In this document: in pieces, positions 37,388 to 45,837 of the stretch
How positions within the stretch are numbered: the first letter of the stretch is position 1
Layout: each line of letters opens with the position of its first letter
Source: Flavisphingopyxis soli
Lineage (GTDB): Bacteria > Pseudomonadota > Alphaproteobacteria > Sphingomonadales > Sphingomonadaceae
Assembly: GCF_007995095.1 (NCBI RefSeq)
Contig: NZ_VOPY01000001.1
Location: forward strand, 1,203,001-1,267,000
Direction: 5' to 3'
Length of the DNA: 64,000 bases
Notes under the pieces: model-generated
Database searches by the model: none
What the model was told of the DNA's origin: nothing
What the model saw: only the letters and a program-made list of their open reading frames with translations
Position numbers and translations under genes: made by a program

Positions 37388-38113
37388 GTGATCAGCAGGC
37401 AGGCGAACCCAATGCCAATAACGCGCACGCCGCGCGTGGTGCTGTTGGCGGCATTGTCGGTGTCGGCGGTGTTGATGTCGGGCTGTTCACGTGATGCGCA
37501 GACGAACCTCGCGTCGCAGCAGGCCAATCCGGGCGAGTCAAGCGTCGCGACGGCCAATGCAGATGCTGCAGCGGTCACGGCCAAGGATCGAAAGAGCGAT
37601 GCCACGGACAAGGCGGGGCAGGGCAATTTGCAGCCCGCCGCCAGCGATTCCTATGTCGTCAAACGCGTGCTCCAGATCGACGGACCGTTTCGCCATGGCG
37701 ACTATGTCTGGGACGATGAAGGCGTACCGCCGGGACAGATCGTCATCACGGTCGACCTGAAGGCGGAGACGCTATCGGTGTTCCAGGGCGGTTACGAGAT
37801 CGGCGCGGCGGTGATACTGTTCGGCGCCGACGAAAAGCCGACCCCGACGGGCGTCTATCCGATCACCCAGAAGGATGCCGATCACGTCAGCAACCTGTAT
37901 AATTCGGCGCCGATGCCGTACATGCTGCGGATGACCAACGACGGCATCAGCATCCACGGCAGCGAAGTCGACTGGGGCTATGCGACGCACGGCTGTATCG
38001 GCGTGCCGGTGGCATTCGCCAAGAAGATGTTCGGCGTCGCCAAGCTCGGCGACAAGATCATCGTCACCAATGGCGAACGGCTCAAAAGCGGGCAAGCGAT
38101 CACCGCGATCTGA
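37388..38113 (+). CDS. L,D-transpeptidase (YkuD) lipoprotein
   Basis: Peptidoglycan cross-linking or modifying enzyme. 241 residues from a GTG at 37388 with GAGGA eight bases upstream; an ATG eight codons on is an alternative with no good ribosome site. The signal VVLLAALSVSAVLMSGC carries a lipobox with Cys35. The catalytic domain contains IVITVDLKAETLSVFQGGYE and the nucleophile region IHGSEVDWGYATHGCIGVP, with the His and Cys of the YkuD motif in place. The usual Arg after HGC(I/V) is Gly here and the preceding Ser is Thr, a deviation noted in the findings. Located alone between divergent neighbours. Confidence 0.9.
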   Translation: MISRQANPMPITRTPRVVLLAALSVSAVLMSGCSRDAQTNLASQQANPGESSVATANADAAAVTAKDRKSDATDKAGQGNLQPAASDSYVVKRVLQIDGPFRHGDYVWDDEGVPPGQIVITVDLKAETLSVFQGGYEIGAAVILFGADEKPTPTGVYPITQKDADHVSNLYNSAPMPYMLRMTNDGISIHGSEVDWGYATHGCIGVPVAFAKKMFGVAKLGDKIIVTNGERLKSGQAITAI

Positions 38114-38161
38114 TCGACCGCAACACCAGCGTGGGATGGTAGGGCGCCGAACGCCCAGGCG

Positions 38162-38392
38162 CTATGCCGCGGCGGTTTCGGCGGCAGCGAGCTTCGCGGC
38201 TTCGACGCGAGCGCGGCTCGCGGCTTCGCGGATTTCGCGCTGTTCTTCGTATTTTTCGGCGCGTTCGGCCATCGCTTCCCAATGGCTCATCGAGCGCAGG
38301 CAGCGTTCACGTACATTTTCGAGAGTCGTCGCTTCGGCGGCGCGGCGATCTGCTTCTGCGCGCTGCCGGTAGAATGCCAGATTATCGGCCAA
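38162..38392 (-). CDS. Small charged helical protein of unknown function
   Basis: 76 residues, almost all helix-forming and highly charged (MADNLAFYRQRAEADRRAAE... REIREAASRARVEAAKLAAA), so a coiled coil is likely. The TTG at 38392 has GGAG eight bases upstream; a TTG two codons earlier is too close to that site. I have the impression of a conserved small sphingomonad family but cannot confirm it. No partner is evident; it lies after, and opposite to, the L,D-transpeptidase gene and downstream of the cold-shock gene. Confidence 0.7.
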   Translation of the reverse strand: MADNLAFYRQRAEADRRAAEATTLENVRERCLRSMSHWEAMAERAEKYEEQREIREAASRARVEAAKLAAAETAAA

Positions 38393-38488
38393 TTCCAAAT
38401 CTCCGCCAGGATGTTTGTGAGTATCCCGACCCGAGAATCGAGCGGGATATCAGGATAGTAAGTTTCGCCAACGAGGTAAAGTCGGCAA

Positions 38489-38535
38489 GGTAAAGGCGCG
38501 GACCGGGGCGGAATGAACCGCCGCCGACCCGCGCC
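38489..38535 (-). terminator. Predicted rho-independent terminator of the cold-shock gene
   Basis: On the minus strand a strong GC-rich hairpin (outer stem GGCGCGG with CCGCGCC, 38495-38535, continued by GGCGG/CCGCC inside) is followed by TTTACC (38494-38489). It starts 13 bases after the stop of the cold-shock gene. The T-tract is short, so efficiency is uncertain. Confidence 0.6.
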
Positions 38536-38548
38536 CTTGGCCGAAATA

Positions 38549-38752
38549 TCAGACCGCTTTGAGGTCGGTCGCGGCGGTGCGGCCGCGCTCTTCGGTCAGC
38601 TCATATTCGATGCGCTGGTTGTTCTCGAGCGTCTGCATGCCAGCGGCCTGGACCGCCGAGATGTGGACGAACGCATCGCCCGAACCGTCTTCGGGGGCGA
38701 TGAAGCCATAGCCCTTGTCGCTGTTGAAAAACTTTACTGTGCCTACGGGCAT
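38549..38752 (-). CDS. Cold-shock domain protein
   Basis: 67 residues, a CspA-type single-stranded RNA/DNA-binding beta-barrel. RNP1 is KGYGFIAP and RNP2 is AFVHIS; the start is [17 protein letters not shown]. Such proteins unwind mRNA secondary structure at low temperature or in stationary phase. The ribosome site AAGGA lies eight bases upstream of the ATG at 38752. The 5' side has a long leader that can form a hairpin (38796-38835), as is usual for cold-shock mRNAs. Confidence 0.96.
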   Translation of the reverse strand: MPVGTVKFFNSDKGYGFIAPEDGSGDAFVHISAVQAAGMQTLENNQRIEYELTEERGRTAATDLKAV

Positions 38753-39088
38753 ATCAATTTCCTTGGGTATCAGTCGAACCGGATTAAGAAGTCCCCCGCA
38801 GGCCGTCCGGCTCGTAGCATCGGCTTTGCGGGGAATGATATGGCGCAGCCGCGATCAGGTCGGGGCGGCGCACATGTGAAGGGCATTCGGCGAACGACGC
38901 GCGACGATCGGCGCGGAGGCGCGATGCAGGTCGTGTCGTTTCGGGAATGCGTGAAGCAGGGTAGAAAGCCTTAATCGTGCAGCAAGCAGGGAGCACTCAA
39001 AGTCTCTCAGCCACGCGTCGGCTTGCGGCCGGATTACGCGCGATCTGCAGAGCATAACACAATCTTTCGCCAAAGTCGCCCAAATTGT
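38753..39088 (-). other. Cold-shock gene leader region, no gene seen
   Basis: 336 bases without a convincing gene. The minus strand should carry the promoter and leader of the cold-shock gene. A 7-bp stem CCCCGCA (38796-38802) with TGCGGGG (38829-38835) lies about 44 bases upstream of its ATG. TTGTGTTATGCT near 39055 could be part of a promoter, but the match is weak. Confidence 0.4.
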
Positions 39089-39340
39089 TCAGGCGTGCCG
39101 ACGAGCGATAAAGTTGGTCCGCTTGACCTCGCCCTTGATGACGTTGCGGCCGAATGCCTTATGCATCACGGTGGCGTCTTCCATGTTGTTGAGAACGACG
39201 CGTGTGCCGCCGCCGGGCAGGGGTTCGATCGCGCTGATCGCGATGTCCTTGCGGTCGCATTTGGTGATGACCTGGTCTTCCTGGAGGCGCACGTTGATCG
39301 CACGGGTCACGGGAATTTCTGCGTCACTATCAAGAATCAT
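39089..39340 (-). CDS. Small conserved-looking protein of unknown function
   Basis: 83 residues from the ATG at 39340, preceded by CCGGAGCCC (ribosome-site-like) about seven bases upstream. The sequence MILDSDAEIPVTRAINVRL continues as a compact, mixed alpha/beta protein with a basic C-terminus (VIKGEVKRTNFIARRHA). No membrane segment, no recognised motif. An open frame extends 31 codons upstream, but that part overlaps the region before the repeat and has no clear start. Function unknown. Confidence 0.65.
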   Translation of the reverse strand: MILDSDAEIPVTRAINVRLQEDQVITKCDRKDIAISAIEPLPGGGTRVVLNNMEDATVMHKAFGRNVIKGEVKRTNFIARRHA

Positions 39341-39471
39341 GTTGGGCTCCGGCCTCCAAGCGGGGGCGCGATAGGATCCCTCAGTCACCGACGCGCTCGA
39401 TTGGGGAAGCGGGTGATGAGGCGCGTTTAGCACGGATCACGGGCCAGCGGGGAAGTTTCTCGCGGCACCTG

Positions 39472-39763
39472 CGCGGCGAGCCAGAAGCTCGAAAAATTCG
39501 CGATACGTCCCCGCCGAAGATCGCTCCGCAGCGCAGCGGGAGAGACGTCGCGAGCGCGGGCGCGATGCGAGCGGAGGAAGCGGCGGAAGAGGCGACAAGT
39601 TCATGGGGTTCACACCGTCCAGGGACGGGTTCACACTGTGACCCTGGCGCGTGCCCGAAGAATGGGGCGCCGCGCCATCGCGACGGCAGGCCGGGTCGAT
39701 CTGGCAGGTCGGGTACATGAGTCGACCATGCGCCATTGTATAAATTGTAGGAAAGCGGTTTTT
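39472..39763. repeat. Copy 1 of a 290-bp dispersed repeat
   Basis: Aligns over its whole length with 50136-50426 in the same orientation, with blocks of near-identity at the left end, in the core and at the right end (GTAGGAAAGCGGTTTTTT). The core contains two TTCACAC sites exactly 21 bp apart (39608 and 39629) and a CCAGGG...CCCTGG inverted repeat. On the minus strand a short frame is conserved with the other copy for about 60 codons, then diverges. It marks the left edge of an A+T-richer segment. I do not recognise the family. Confidence 0.85.
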
Positions 39764-40042
39764 TAAAAAGGATGCTTATTCTATTCACGTAATATGGCGT
39801 TCGTACAAGCCGATGACTGTTTAGCGCCCTACTTCCGTCATAGCCGGTGCCGTGAAATATCCCTGAGAGCGGACCGACTGCTTGGCTGGACAATTTGTGG
39901 GCCGCGATGTCAGATTATGGGTGGTTAGCTCCCTCGCGGCTATTGGTTAGGAAAGCCCCAAAAGCAGACTTTCAAGCTCGTCAGACTCCCGCTAATTTGA
40001 CGCGGAGTAACGGTCCGCATCGCTGATGTAGCTGCGCAGTTT
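39764..40042. other. A+T-richer stretch without a gene
   Basis: 279 bases between repeat copy 1 and the end of the M23-type gene. Base composition is clearly less GC-rich than the window average. I see no reading frame worth calling, no tRNA and no clear terminator. It looks like degraded or recently acquired DNA. Confidence 0.4.
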
Positions 40043-41218
40043 TCAGTTCACGGATTTGCCATCAAAGCTAATGACCGCGTTTTCTATAGGTAACTCTTCG
40101 CGCCGCCGATTCTCCGAACTGGCAGGGCGCTCGTCCCAGCCGGCTGTGCTCTCAAGAACTTCCAGCGATGGCACGTGCCCTTCAACGTCGAAGTTCTCGA
40201 ACGCATAGGCAACTCCCTCCGCTCCAAGTGCGGACGCACCATCGGCAACATGGATGTGAAGGTGTGGGGCGTCCGATTGACCTGAGTTCCCGACCTTCGC
40301 GATAACCTGCCCCTTATGGATTTGCTGACCTTTTTGAACGACTATGCTGCCGGGCAACAAATGGCCGTAAAACACATATGCGCCGCCGGGCAGTGCAAGT
40401 ACGACATTGTTGCCGCCGATCGTGTCTAGCGTGATAGGAACGGAAGGCGCAGCCCCAGGGCTATTGTCAGGGACGCCAACGTGCAAAGCTTCCACGCGGC
40501 CATCTGCGACGGCAAGGACATCAGTTCCGTAGCCCGCCCATGAAGCGTTCTGGCTGGGGTCACCACGAAAAGCATGACCCTTGGCATCTAGCTTTACAAA
40601 GTCGATTGCATAGCGCTGAGCGATACGCGCCTGGCCATTTACCACGACAACCGTGCGCCGGTGATCGTTTGTGTTCGATAATGCGTTCGCTGCGACCCAA
40701 CCGCTTCCTCGCAGTGGCGGTCCGAGCATGATCGGTGCGTTCCGGCTGACCCTCAAGGGCGGTGTGTCAAGGATTGTGCGGCTCGCTGGGACGTCAGGCT
40801 TGGAGGCTTTGATATGTACGCGATGAATCAATTCAGAAGGGATTGCGGCTTTTCTGGCCAGAATCGTGTCAAAGTAAACGAGGGCAAATGAGCCGGGAGC
40901 GATCTTCAGCTTCGCACTCCCCTCTGTTTCCTGCCCCGGTGTCCCAATCATGGTGACAAGCGCCGGGGCGTCGTAATGGTGAAGAACATTGCCCGCCTCG
41001 ATGACATCGATGCTCTCAAGCTCGACTCCACGAGGCGAAAAGTTGGAAAAGCGCATTTCGTAAAGAAGATGCACACCGTCTTCACCCTCGATTGGAACAG
41101 GCGGCGAGCTTGCCACTACGTCGAGCGGCACGACCGAGGGCTGTTCAGCCATGGCCGGACTGACCGCCATCAAGTTCGAGACAATGAAGATCGCGAAATA
41201 AAGCTTTTTCAAGGCCAA
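40043..41218 (-). CDS. Exported M23-type metallopeptidase-like protein
   Basis: 391 residues. Signal peptide LYFAIFIVSNLMAVSPAMA, so periplasmic or outer-membrane associated. An immunoglobulin-like N-terminal half (about residues 30-190) is followed by an M23 (LytM) domain: RYAIDFV, GTDVLAVADGRVEAL, FYGHLLPGSIVV, GQVIAKVGNSGQSDAPHLHIHV. The second and third His sites are present, but the first zinc His of the HxxxD motif is Arg, so activity is uncertain. Family members cleave peptidoglycan cross-links or act as activators of amidases. It lies in an A+T-richer segment directly after repeat copy 1; a paralog sits after repeat copy 2. Signs of transfer: composition and flanking repeat. Confidence 0.87.
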   Translation of the reverse strand: MALKKLYFAIFIVSNLMAVSPAMAEQPSVVPLDVVASSPPVPIEGEDGVHLLYEMRFSNFSPRGVELESIDVIEAGNVLHHYDAPALVTMIGTPGQETEGSAKLKIAPGSFALVYFDTILARKAAIPSELIHRVHIKASKPDVPASRTILDTPPLRVSRNAPIMLGPPLRGSGWVAANALSNTNDHRRTVVVVNGQARIAQRYAIDFVKLDAKGHAFRGDPSQNASWAGYGTDVLAVADGRVEALHVGVPDNSPGAAPSVPITLDTIGGNNVVLALPGGAYVFYGHLLPGSIVVQKGQQIHKGQVIAKVGNSGQSDAPHLHIHVADGASALGAEGVAYAFENFDVEGHVPSLEVLESTAGWDERPASSENRRREELPIENAVISFDGKSVN

Positions 41219-41683
41219 GATTCCTCATTGGAAATAAGGCAGATCATGCGAGACTGAGGCTTGGTTTTCAAGCAATCTCGTGCTGACAACAGTTCCGTCC
41301 CATCGGTGGCAATTCGGCTGTTCGCTCTGATTATGACCGCCCCTAACGGCAAAACGTCCTACGAGGCGCGTTATGAGCGTCCGCTAAAAATACTGCCGAA
41401 AAGGTCGACCAAACTTCCCTTTCTGGGTCGTTAGCAGAGTGTCCGGTTTTGGTGGGAGCTTCTGCCAGAGCTACTGTGATGTCGATACTAGCTCGCCCTC
41501 AGAGCCCCAACAGTATGGCCCATGACATGAGGTAGCAGACCATCGGCGTTTACCACGTCAGATTGCTTCAATTTCCCAGGGTGAGGGTTGAGGAAGCTCC
41601 CCATGGGGAATTGAAGGATGCCTAGAGGCGTTCTTGCCGTAAGCCGAGCCGCGCCCGCACCGTGCGTGCTTTGTGTCAGAATA
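41219..41683. other. Intergenic stretch with one inverted repeat, no gene
   Basis: 465 bases of lower GC content. The only structure I can support is an inverted repeat, CTTCAATTTCCC (41566-41577) with GGGGAATTGAAG (41605-41616), 11 of 12 pairs, loop 27 bases. The M23 gene promoter must lie at the left end. No reading frame has family resemblance. Confidence 0.45.
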
Positions 41684-43027
41684 TTAGCCGGTGGTTACGC
41701 TCGCGAGCAAATCTCGGGCGAGGGTGTTATCGGGGAACAAATCGGAGGTCAGTTGCAGAAGGTTCTTGGCTTCCTCGCTCTTTCCTTTCTGACTTAGGCC
41801 CATTCCGGCCATCAACATCGGCATCGGACCAATCTCCAGCTCGTTCGCCCTCGCCCACTTTCGGTACTCGCTGACGGTTGATGGAAGCTGGTGATCAAGC
41901 GCCGCGCGATAAAGAGTGACCTGCGGGTCTGCTCCTGGGAGCCGCGCCTCGGGGTCACCATTGGCATAGGCGAGCAGCGGCTTGAACAGAAACAGCGGTG
42001 CGTTCTCCAGGTTGGACAGCAGCACCAAGGTGTAGTTTGCACGTCCGTGCCTGAAACGGATTAGCTCAGCGCCGCCACCTTGCGTGGTCCCGCCCTTCGT
42101 CACATAGTGCCGGTCACCGGCAGCATAGAGTTCCCAAACCAGACCCACATCGGCGCCGAGATCCTCCCAGTGCGCGACGGGACGGGTGGCCAGCTGGTCA
42201 AGCACAGAACCGAACCAGAGGTGCCGCTCTATACCCCTTGAAAAAGCGAGCAGGTCGTCTGCGGTCGCGTACCAACCACCGTCCGGCCCGGGCCGGGGAT
42301 CCTGCAATGACGGATCAATGGTTCCATCAGGGCGCAGCACAAAGCCATCAGGCCGCTCCGGACTTGCCTCGTCGGGCTGCAAGGCGACTATCGTGTTCAT
42401 CCCCGCAGGTTGAAAGATCTCCTCACGAAAAAGCGTTTGCCAATCGCGATGTTGTGGGTCGGTTTTCTCGAGGATCCTTGCGAGCACCCAGAAGGCACTG
42501 TTCGAGTAGAAGAAACCAGTGCCGGGCGCGAATTCAACCTTTCCGCTGCGAACCAGGTTCAGGAAGTCGTCTGTGCTCCGCTGGGCAAGCGAGTAATCGG
42601 GATTGTCGAAATAATTGCCGTAACCTGAGGTGTGGGAGAGCAGTTGCCGGATGGTGATCTTGTCGGCGTTCGGCAAGCCGCTTTCGGGCCAGTGCATGGC
42701 AATCGTATCGTCGAGTGTTAACCGCCCGTTCTGAACCTGCTTTAAAATCAGAGCCATCGTGAAGAGCTTGCCGACCGACCCTATATTGTAGTGCTGCCTC
42801 GGCGTGGCAGGGGTGCCTTGCCGATCACGCGGCCCGTAGGCTTTGCGAAGCAGAACCTTGCCGTCCCTCGCCAAGAGCACAGTGCCGTAGAACCTGTCGT
42901 GACCCGCAGCCGCGGACAATGCTGCGTCAAGCCGCGTCGCCAGTGGATCGGGGGATTGAGCAGCAACGGGTACCGCGGGGCACAATGCAATCAGAAGGCT
43001 GGAGATTGCAGTTACAAGGTTTCTCAT
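41684..43027 (-). CDS. Exported serine hydrolase of the beta-lactamase/PBP family
   Basis: 447 residues with a signal peptide (LVTAISSLLIALCPAVPVAA). Ser-x2-Lys nucleophile in NIGSVGKLFTM, Tyr-x-Asn in FFYSNSAF and a KGG (in place of KTG) in YVTKGGTTQGGG, the triad of class C-type beta-lactamases, D-aminopeptidases and esterases. LLSHTSGYGNYF is typical. The last 60 residues (SQKGKSEEAKNLLQLTSDLFPDN) look like a TPR-type helix pair. The start at 43027 was chosen because the signal starts there; 52 upstream codons have no family likeness. Substrate unknown: an ester- or peptide-hydrolase rather than a resistance enzyme is most likely. Confidence 0.9.
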   Translation of the reverse strand: MRNLVTAISSLLIALCPAVPVAAQSPDPLATRLDAALSAAAGHDRFYGTVLLARDGKVLLRKAYGPRDRQGTPATPRQHYNIGSVGKLFTMALILKQVQNGRLTLDDTIAMHWPESGLPNADKITIRQLLSHTSGYGNYFDNPDYSLAQRSTDDFLNLVRSGKVEFAPGTGFFYSNSAFWVLARILEKTDPQHRDWQTLFREEIFQPAGMNTIVALQPDEASPERPDGFVLRPDGTIDPSLQDPRPGPDGGWYATADDLLAFSRGIERHLWFGSVLDQLATRPVAHWEDLGADVGLVWELYAAGDRHYVTKGGTTQGGGAELIRFRHGRANYTLVLLSNLENAPLFLFKPLLAYANGDPEARLPGADPQVTLYRAALDHQLPSTVSEYRKWARANELEIGPMPMLMAGMGLSQKGKSEEAKNLLQLTSDLFPDNTLARDLLASVTTG

Positions 43028-43234
43028 CCAAGTTAGACGCCACAAAATTCCGCGCGGGTCAAGTGGCCTCCGTACAGCGTCAACTATCATGATCTCCGCG
43101 CCGCGTTCCACCGCTCTGAAAATGCGCGGAAGGTGCGCTTTTTGGGAATCGGGGACGAGAAGCCGACGGGCCGCAGGTGGCACATTTGTGCCATTTCGGC
43201 TGGATACAATCCTTGGCTGGCATGCCTGGCCGCT

Positions 43235-43768
43235 TTAGCGGAGCGAGCTCACGATCGCCGCATCGAGCGCCTGCAGATAGCGCGAGCGATCGGCCTTGGC
43301 GAAAGGCGCTGGCCCGCCGAGCTGCTCTCCGCCGGCGCGCAGGTCGGCCATGATCGCGCGGGTGGCGATGGCGCCGCCGATCGAGTTGGCCGTGAAGGGC
43401 TTGCCGGTCGGGGCGAGGACGCTCGCGCCGGCCTTGAGGCAACGGTCGGCGAGGAGGATGTCGGCGGTGACGACGATGACCGCGGTCGCGCCGCGCGCAT
43501 CGCATGTTTCGGCGATCCAGTCGTCGGCGGCGTCGAAGCTGTCGCTGACGATGACGCGGTCGATCAGCGGGTGATCGGGAATGCGGATGTGCGCGTTGGC
43601 GACGATCGTCACGCGGACGGCGTGGCGCCAGGCGACCTTGTACGTCTCGTCCTTGACCGGGCAGGCATCGGCATCGATCAGGATGCGCAGGCGCGACGGC
43701 GAAGTGCCGCCGTCGCTGCCTGTTGCTTCGGATCCTGCCGGGCCGACGGGATAGTCTTGGGCGCTCAC
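43235..43768 (-). CDS. YaiI/YqxD family protein (DUF188, UPF0178)
   Basis: 177 residues. The diagnostic LIDADACPVKDETYKVAWRH opens the core, with VTIVANAHIRIP, VSDSFDAADDWIAE, DACPVKDE and GASVLAPTGKPFTANSIG following. The acidic residues suggest a PIN-like nuclease fold, but no activity is established for the family. It starts four bases inside the end of the DEAD-box helicase gene (ATGA overlap), so it is translated with it. The first 25 residues are a variable extension. Confidence 0.92.
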   Translation of the reverse strand: MSAQDYPVGPAGSEATGSDGGTSPSRLRILIDADACPVKDETYKVAWRHAVRVTIVANAHIRIPDHPLIDRVIVSDSFDAADDWIAETCDARGATAVIVVTADILLADRCLKAGASVLAPTGKPFTANSIGGAIATRAIMADLRAGGEQLGGPAPFAKADRSRYLQALDAAIVSSLR

Positions 43769-45837
43769 CGCGTTGGCTTGGGCCCGCTGGGCTTGCGGAA
43801 CATCTTGCCGCTGCCGTCGCTGCGCTTGCCGGCGAACTTGCCCCCGCTCTTGCCGCCCAGTTTCCCACCAGGCCCCTTGCCCTTGAACGGCCGCTTGGCA
43901 GCATAGTCACGCTGCGGCGCGGGCGGCTTGCCGTCGGCGCCGGTTACCGGGCGCATCGTCTTGCGCGCTGCGGTGGGGGCGTGATCGCTACGCTCGGTCG
44001 AGCGGGCGGGAGCGCGAACGGGCGCACGGTCAGGTGCGCGGTCAGGCGTACGGGCGGGGCGGTCGTCGCGTTCGGGCCGGGCGGCACGGGGCGCGGGACG
44101 GTGCTCGCCGCGCGGCGCCGCGGCGCGGTGATCGCTGCGCGGGGCGGACGGACGGCGATCCGAGCGCGGCGGGGCCGGACGCGCGCTGCGCCCACCGCCC
44201 TCGTTGTCGCGACCGCGATAGGCGGGACCGTCGGGCGAGGCCTCGATCAATATGCCGCTTTCCTCTTCGCCTTCGATATTGGCGGTCCGGGCGAGCGCGT
44301 CGGCGAACTTGGCGGCGGCAGCGCGCGGCACCTGGAAGTGCGTTTCATTGGCGCCGATGCGGATCGCACCGATCGAATCGCGCGTGATATGGCCGCGACG
44401 GCACAGGATCGGGAGGATCCAGCGCGGGTCGGCGTTCTGGCGACGGCCGATATCGAGGCGGAACCAGACGACGTCCTCGAAGCCGGGACGGTGCGTCTCG
44501 GCCTGTTTGGCGCGGTGCGCCTCGGGGGTGTTCTCGATCAGCTTTTCGGGTTGCGGCATCGCTGCGCGGTGTGCGTGGACGAGCGCTGCGGCGATATCTT
44601 CGGGGCTGCGTTCGGCGATCAGCCGCTGGGCGAGGACGCGATCCTCGTCGTCATATTCGACCGGCGCAAGGAGCGCCTCGATCAGGCGTTCGCGGTCCTG
44701 GATCTGGATCGCTTCGCGCGTCGGCGGATCGATCCATTCGGCGTTGATCTTGGCACCGCGCAGCATGCCCTCGACGCGCTTGCGGCGCGGATAGGGGACG
44801 ATGAGGACGGCAGTGCCCTTCTTGCCCGCGCGGCCGGTGCGGCCCGAGCGGTGCTGGAGGATTTCGGCGTCGCGCGGAATCTCGACATGGACGACGAGGC
44901 TGAGGCTGGGCAGATCGATGCCGCGCGAGGCGACATCGGTCGCGACGCAGACGCGCGCCCGGCGGTCGCGCAGCGCCTGCAGCGCCTGGTTGCGCTCGGA
45001 CTGCGAATGCTCGCCCGACAAAGCGACGACGGCAAAGCCGCGTTCCTGCAGCGTTGCATGAAGGCGGCGTACATTGTCGCGGGTGGCGCAGAACAGCATC
45101 GCGGTCTCGGCTTCGTGGAAGCGCAGCAGGTTGACGACGGCATGCTCGATCTCGGCGGGGGCGACGGTCATCGCCTGATAGGCGATATCGCCATGGCCGC
45201 GATCGTCGCCGACGGTCGAGATGCGCAGTGCGTCGCGCTGATAGCGCTTGGCGAGCGCGACGATCGGGCGCGGCATCGTTGCCGAGAAGAGCAAGGTGCG
45301 GCGGGCGTCGGGGGTAGCGTCCAGGATTTCCTCGAGGTCGTCGCGGAAGCCCATGTCGAGCATCTCGTCGGCCTCGTCGAGGATGATCGCCTTGAGGTTC
45401 GTAAGGACGAGCGCGCCGCGTTCGAGATGGTCGCGCAGGCGGCCCGGCGTGCCGACGACGATGTGAACGCCCTGGCTGAGCGCGCGGCGTTCCTTCGAGG
45501 CGTCCATCCCGCCGACACAGGTGGCGATACGCGCGCCGGCCTTGGCATAGAGCCAGGCGAGCTCGCGGCTGACCTGCAGGGCAAGTTCGCGCGTCGGGGC
45601 GATGGCGAGCGCGAGCGGCGCGCCGGCGGCGGGCATCGTGCCGGCGTCGTTGAGCAGGTCGGGCGCCATGGCGAGGCCGAAAGCGACGGTCTTGCCCGAA
45701 CCGGTCTGCGCCGAGACGATCAGGTCACGGCCCGACGCCTGGTCTTCGAGAACGGCGGCCTGGACCGCGGTGGGGGCTTCGTAGCCGCGCGCGGCGAGCG
45801 CTTCGGCAAGGAACGGGGGAAGGCTGGAAAAGGGCAT
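43765..45837 (-). CDS. DEAD-box RNA helicase with DbpA-like RNA-binding domain
   Basis: ATP-dependent RNA unwinding, probably in ribosome assembly or mRNA turnover. 690 residues. N-terminal Q motif near PFLAEALAARGYEAPTAVQ, Walker A AQTGSGKT, DEADEMLDMGF (motif II) and SAT, then motif VI HRSGRTGRAGKKG. Residues about 450-560 look like the DbpA RNA-recognition domain (VWFRLDIGRRQNADPRWILP). The last 130 residues are a low-complexity, Arg/Pro/Gly/Lys-rich tail, like that of DeaD or RhlE. Start 45837 matches the family N-terminus MPFSSLPPFLAEAL. A 630-base open frame upstream is an antisense shadow of the divergent gene. Confidence 0.93.
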   Translation of the reverse strand: MPFSSLPPFLAEALAARGYEAPTAVQAAVLEDQASGRDLIVSAQTGSGKTVAFGLAMAPDLLNDAGTMPAAGAPLALAIAPTRELALQVSRELAWLYAKAGARIATCVGGMDASKERRALSQGVHIVVGTPGRLRDHLERGALVLTNLKAIILDEADEMLDMGFRDDLEEILDATPDARRTLLFSATMPRPIVALAKRYQRDALRISTVGDDRGHGDIAYQAMTVAPAEIEHAVVNLLRFHEAETAMLFCATRDNVRRLHATLQERGFAVVALSGEHSQSERNQALQALRDRRARVCVATDVASRGIDLPSLSLVVHVEIPRDAEILQHRSGRTGRAGKKGTAVLIVPYPRRKRVEGMLRGAKINAEWIDPPTREAIQIQDRERLIEALLAPVEYDDEDRVLAQRLIAERSPEDIAAALVHAHRAAMPQPEKLIENTPEAHRAKQAETHRPGFEDVVWFRLDIGRRQNADPRWILPILCRRGHITRDSIGAIRIGANETHFQVPRAAAAKFADALARTANIEGEEESGILIEASPDGPAYRGRDNEGGGRSARPAPPRSDRRPSAPRSDHRAAAPRGEHRPAPRAARPERDDRPARTPDRAPDRAPVRAPARSTERSDHAPTAARKTMRPVTGADGKPPAPQRDYAAKRPFKGKGPGGKLGGKSGGKFAGKRSDGSGKMFRKPSGPKPTR

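Noticed and set aside
39381-39893. 170-codon minus-strand frame across repeat copy 1
   Set aside because: The frame differs from the one conserved in copy 2, and there is no ribosome site or family likeness.
41330-41440. Possible integron attC-like sites (CCCTAACG, GTTAGC)
   Set aside because: The required RYYYAAC and GTTRRRY boxes do not both match, and there is no cassette array or integrase.
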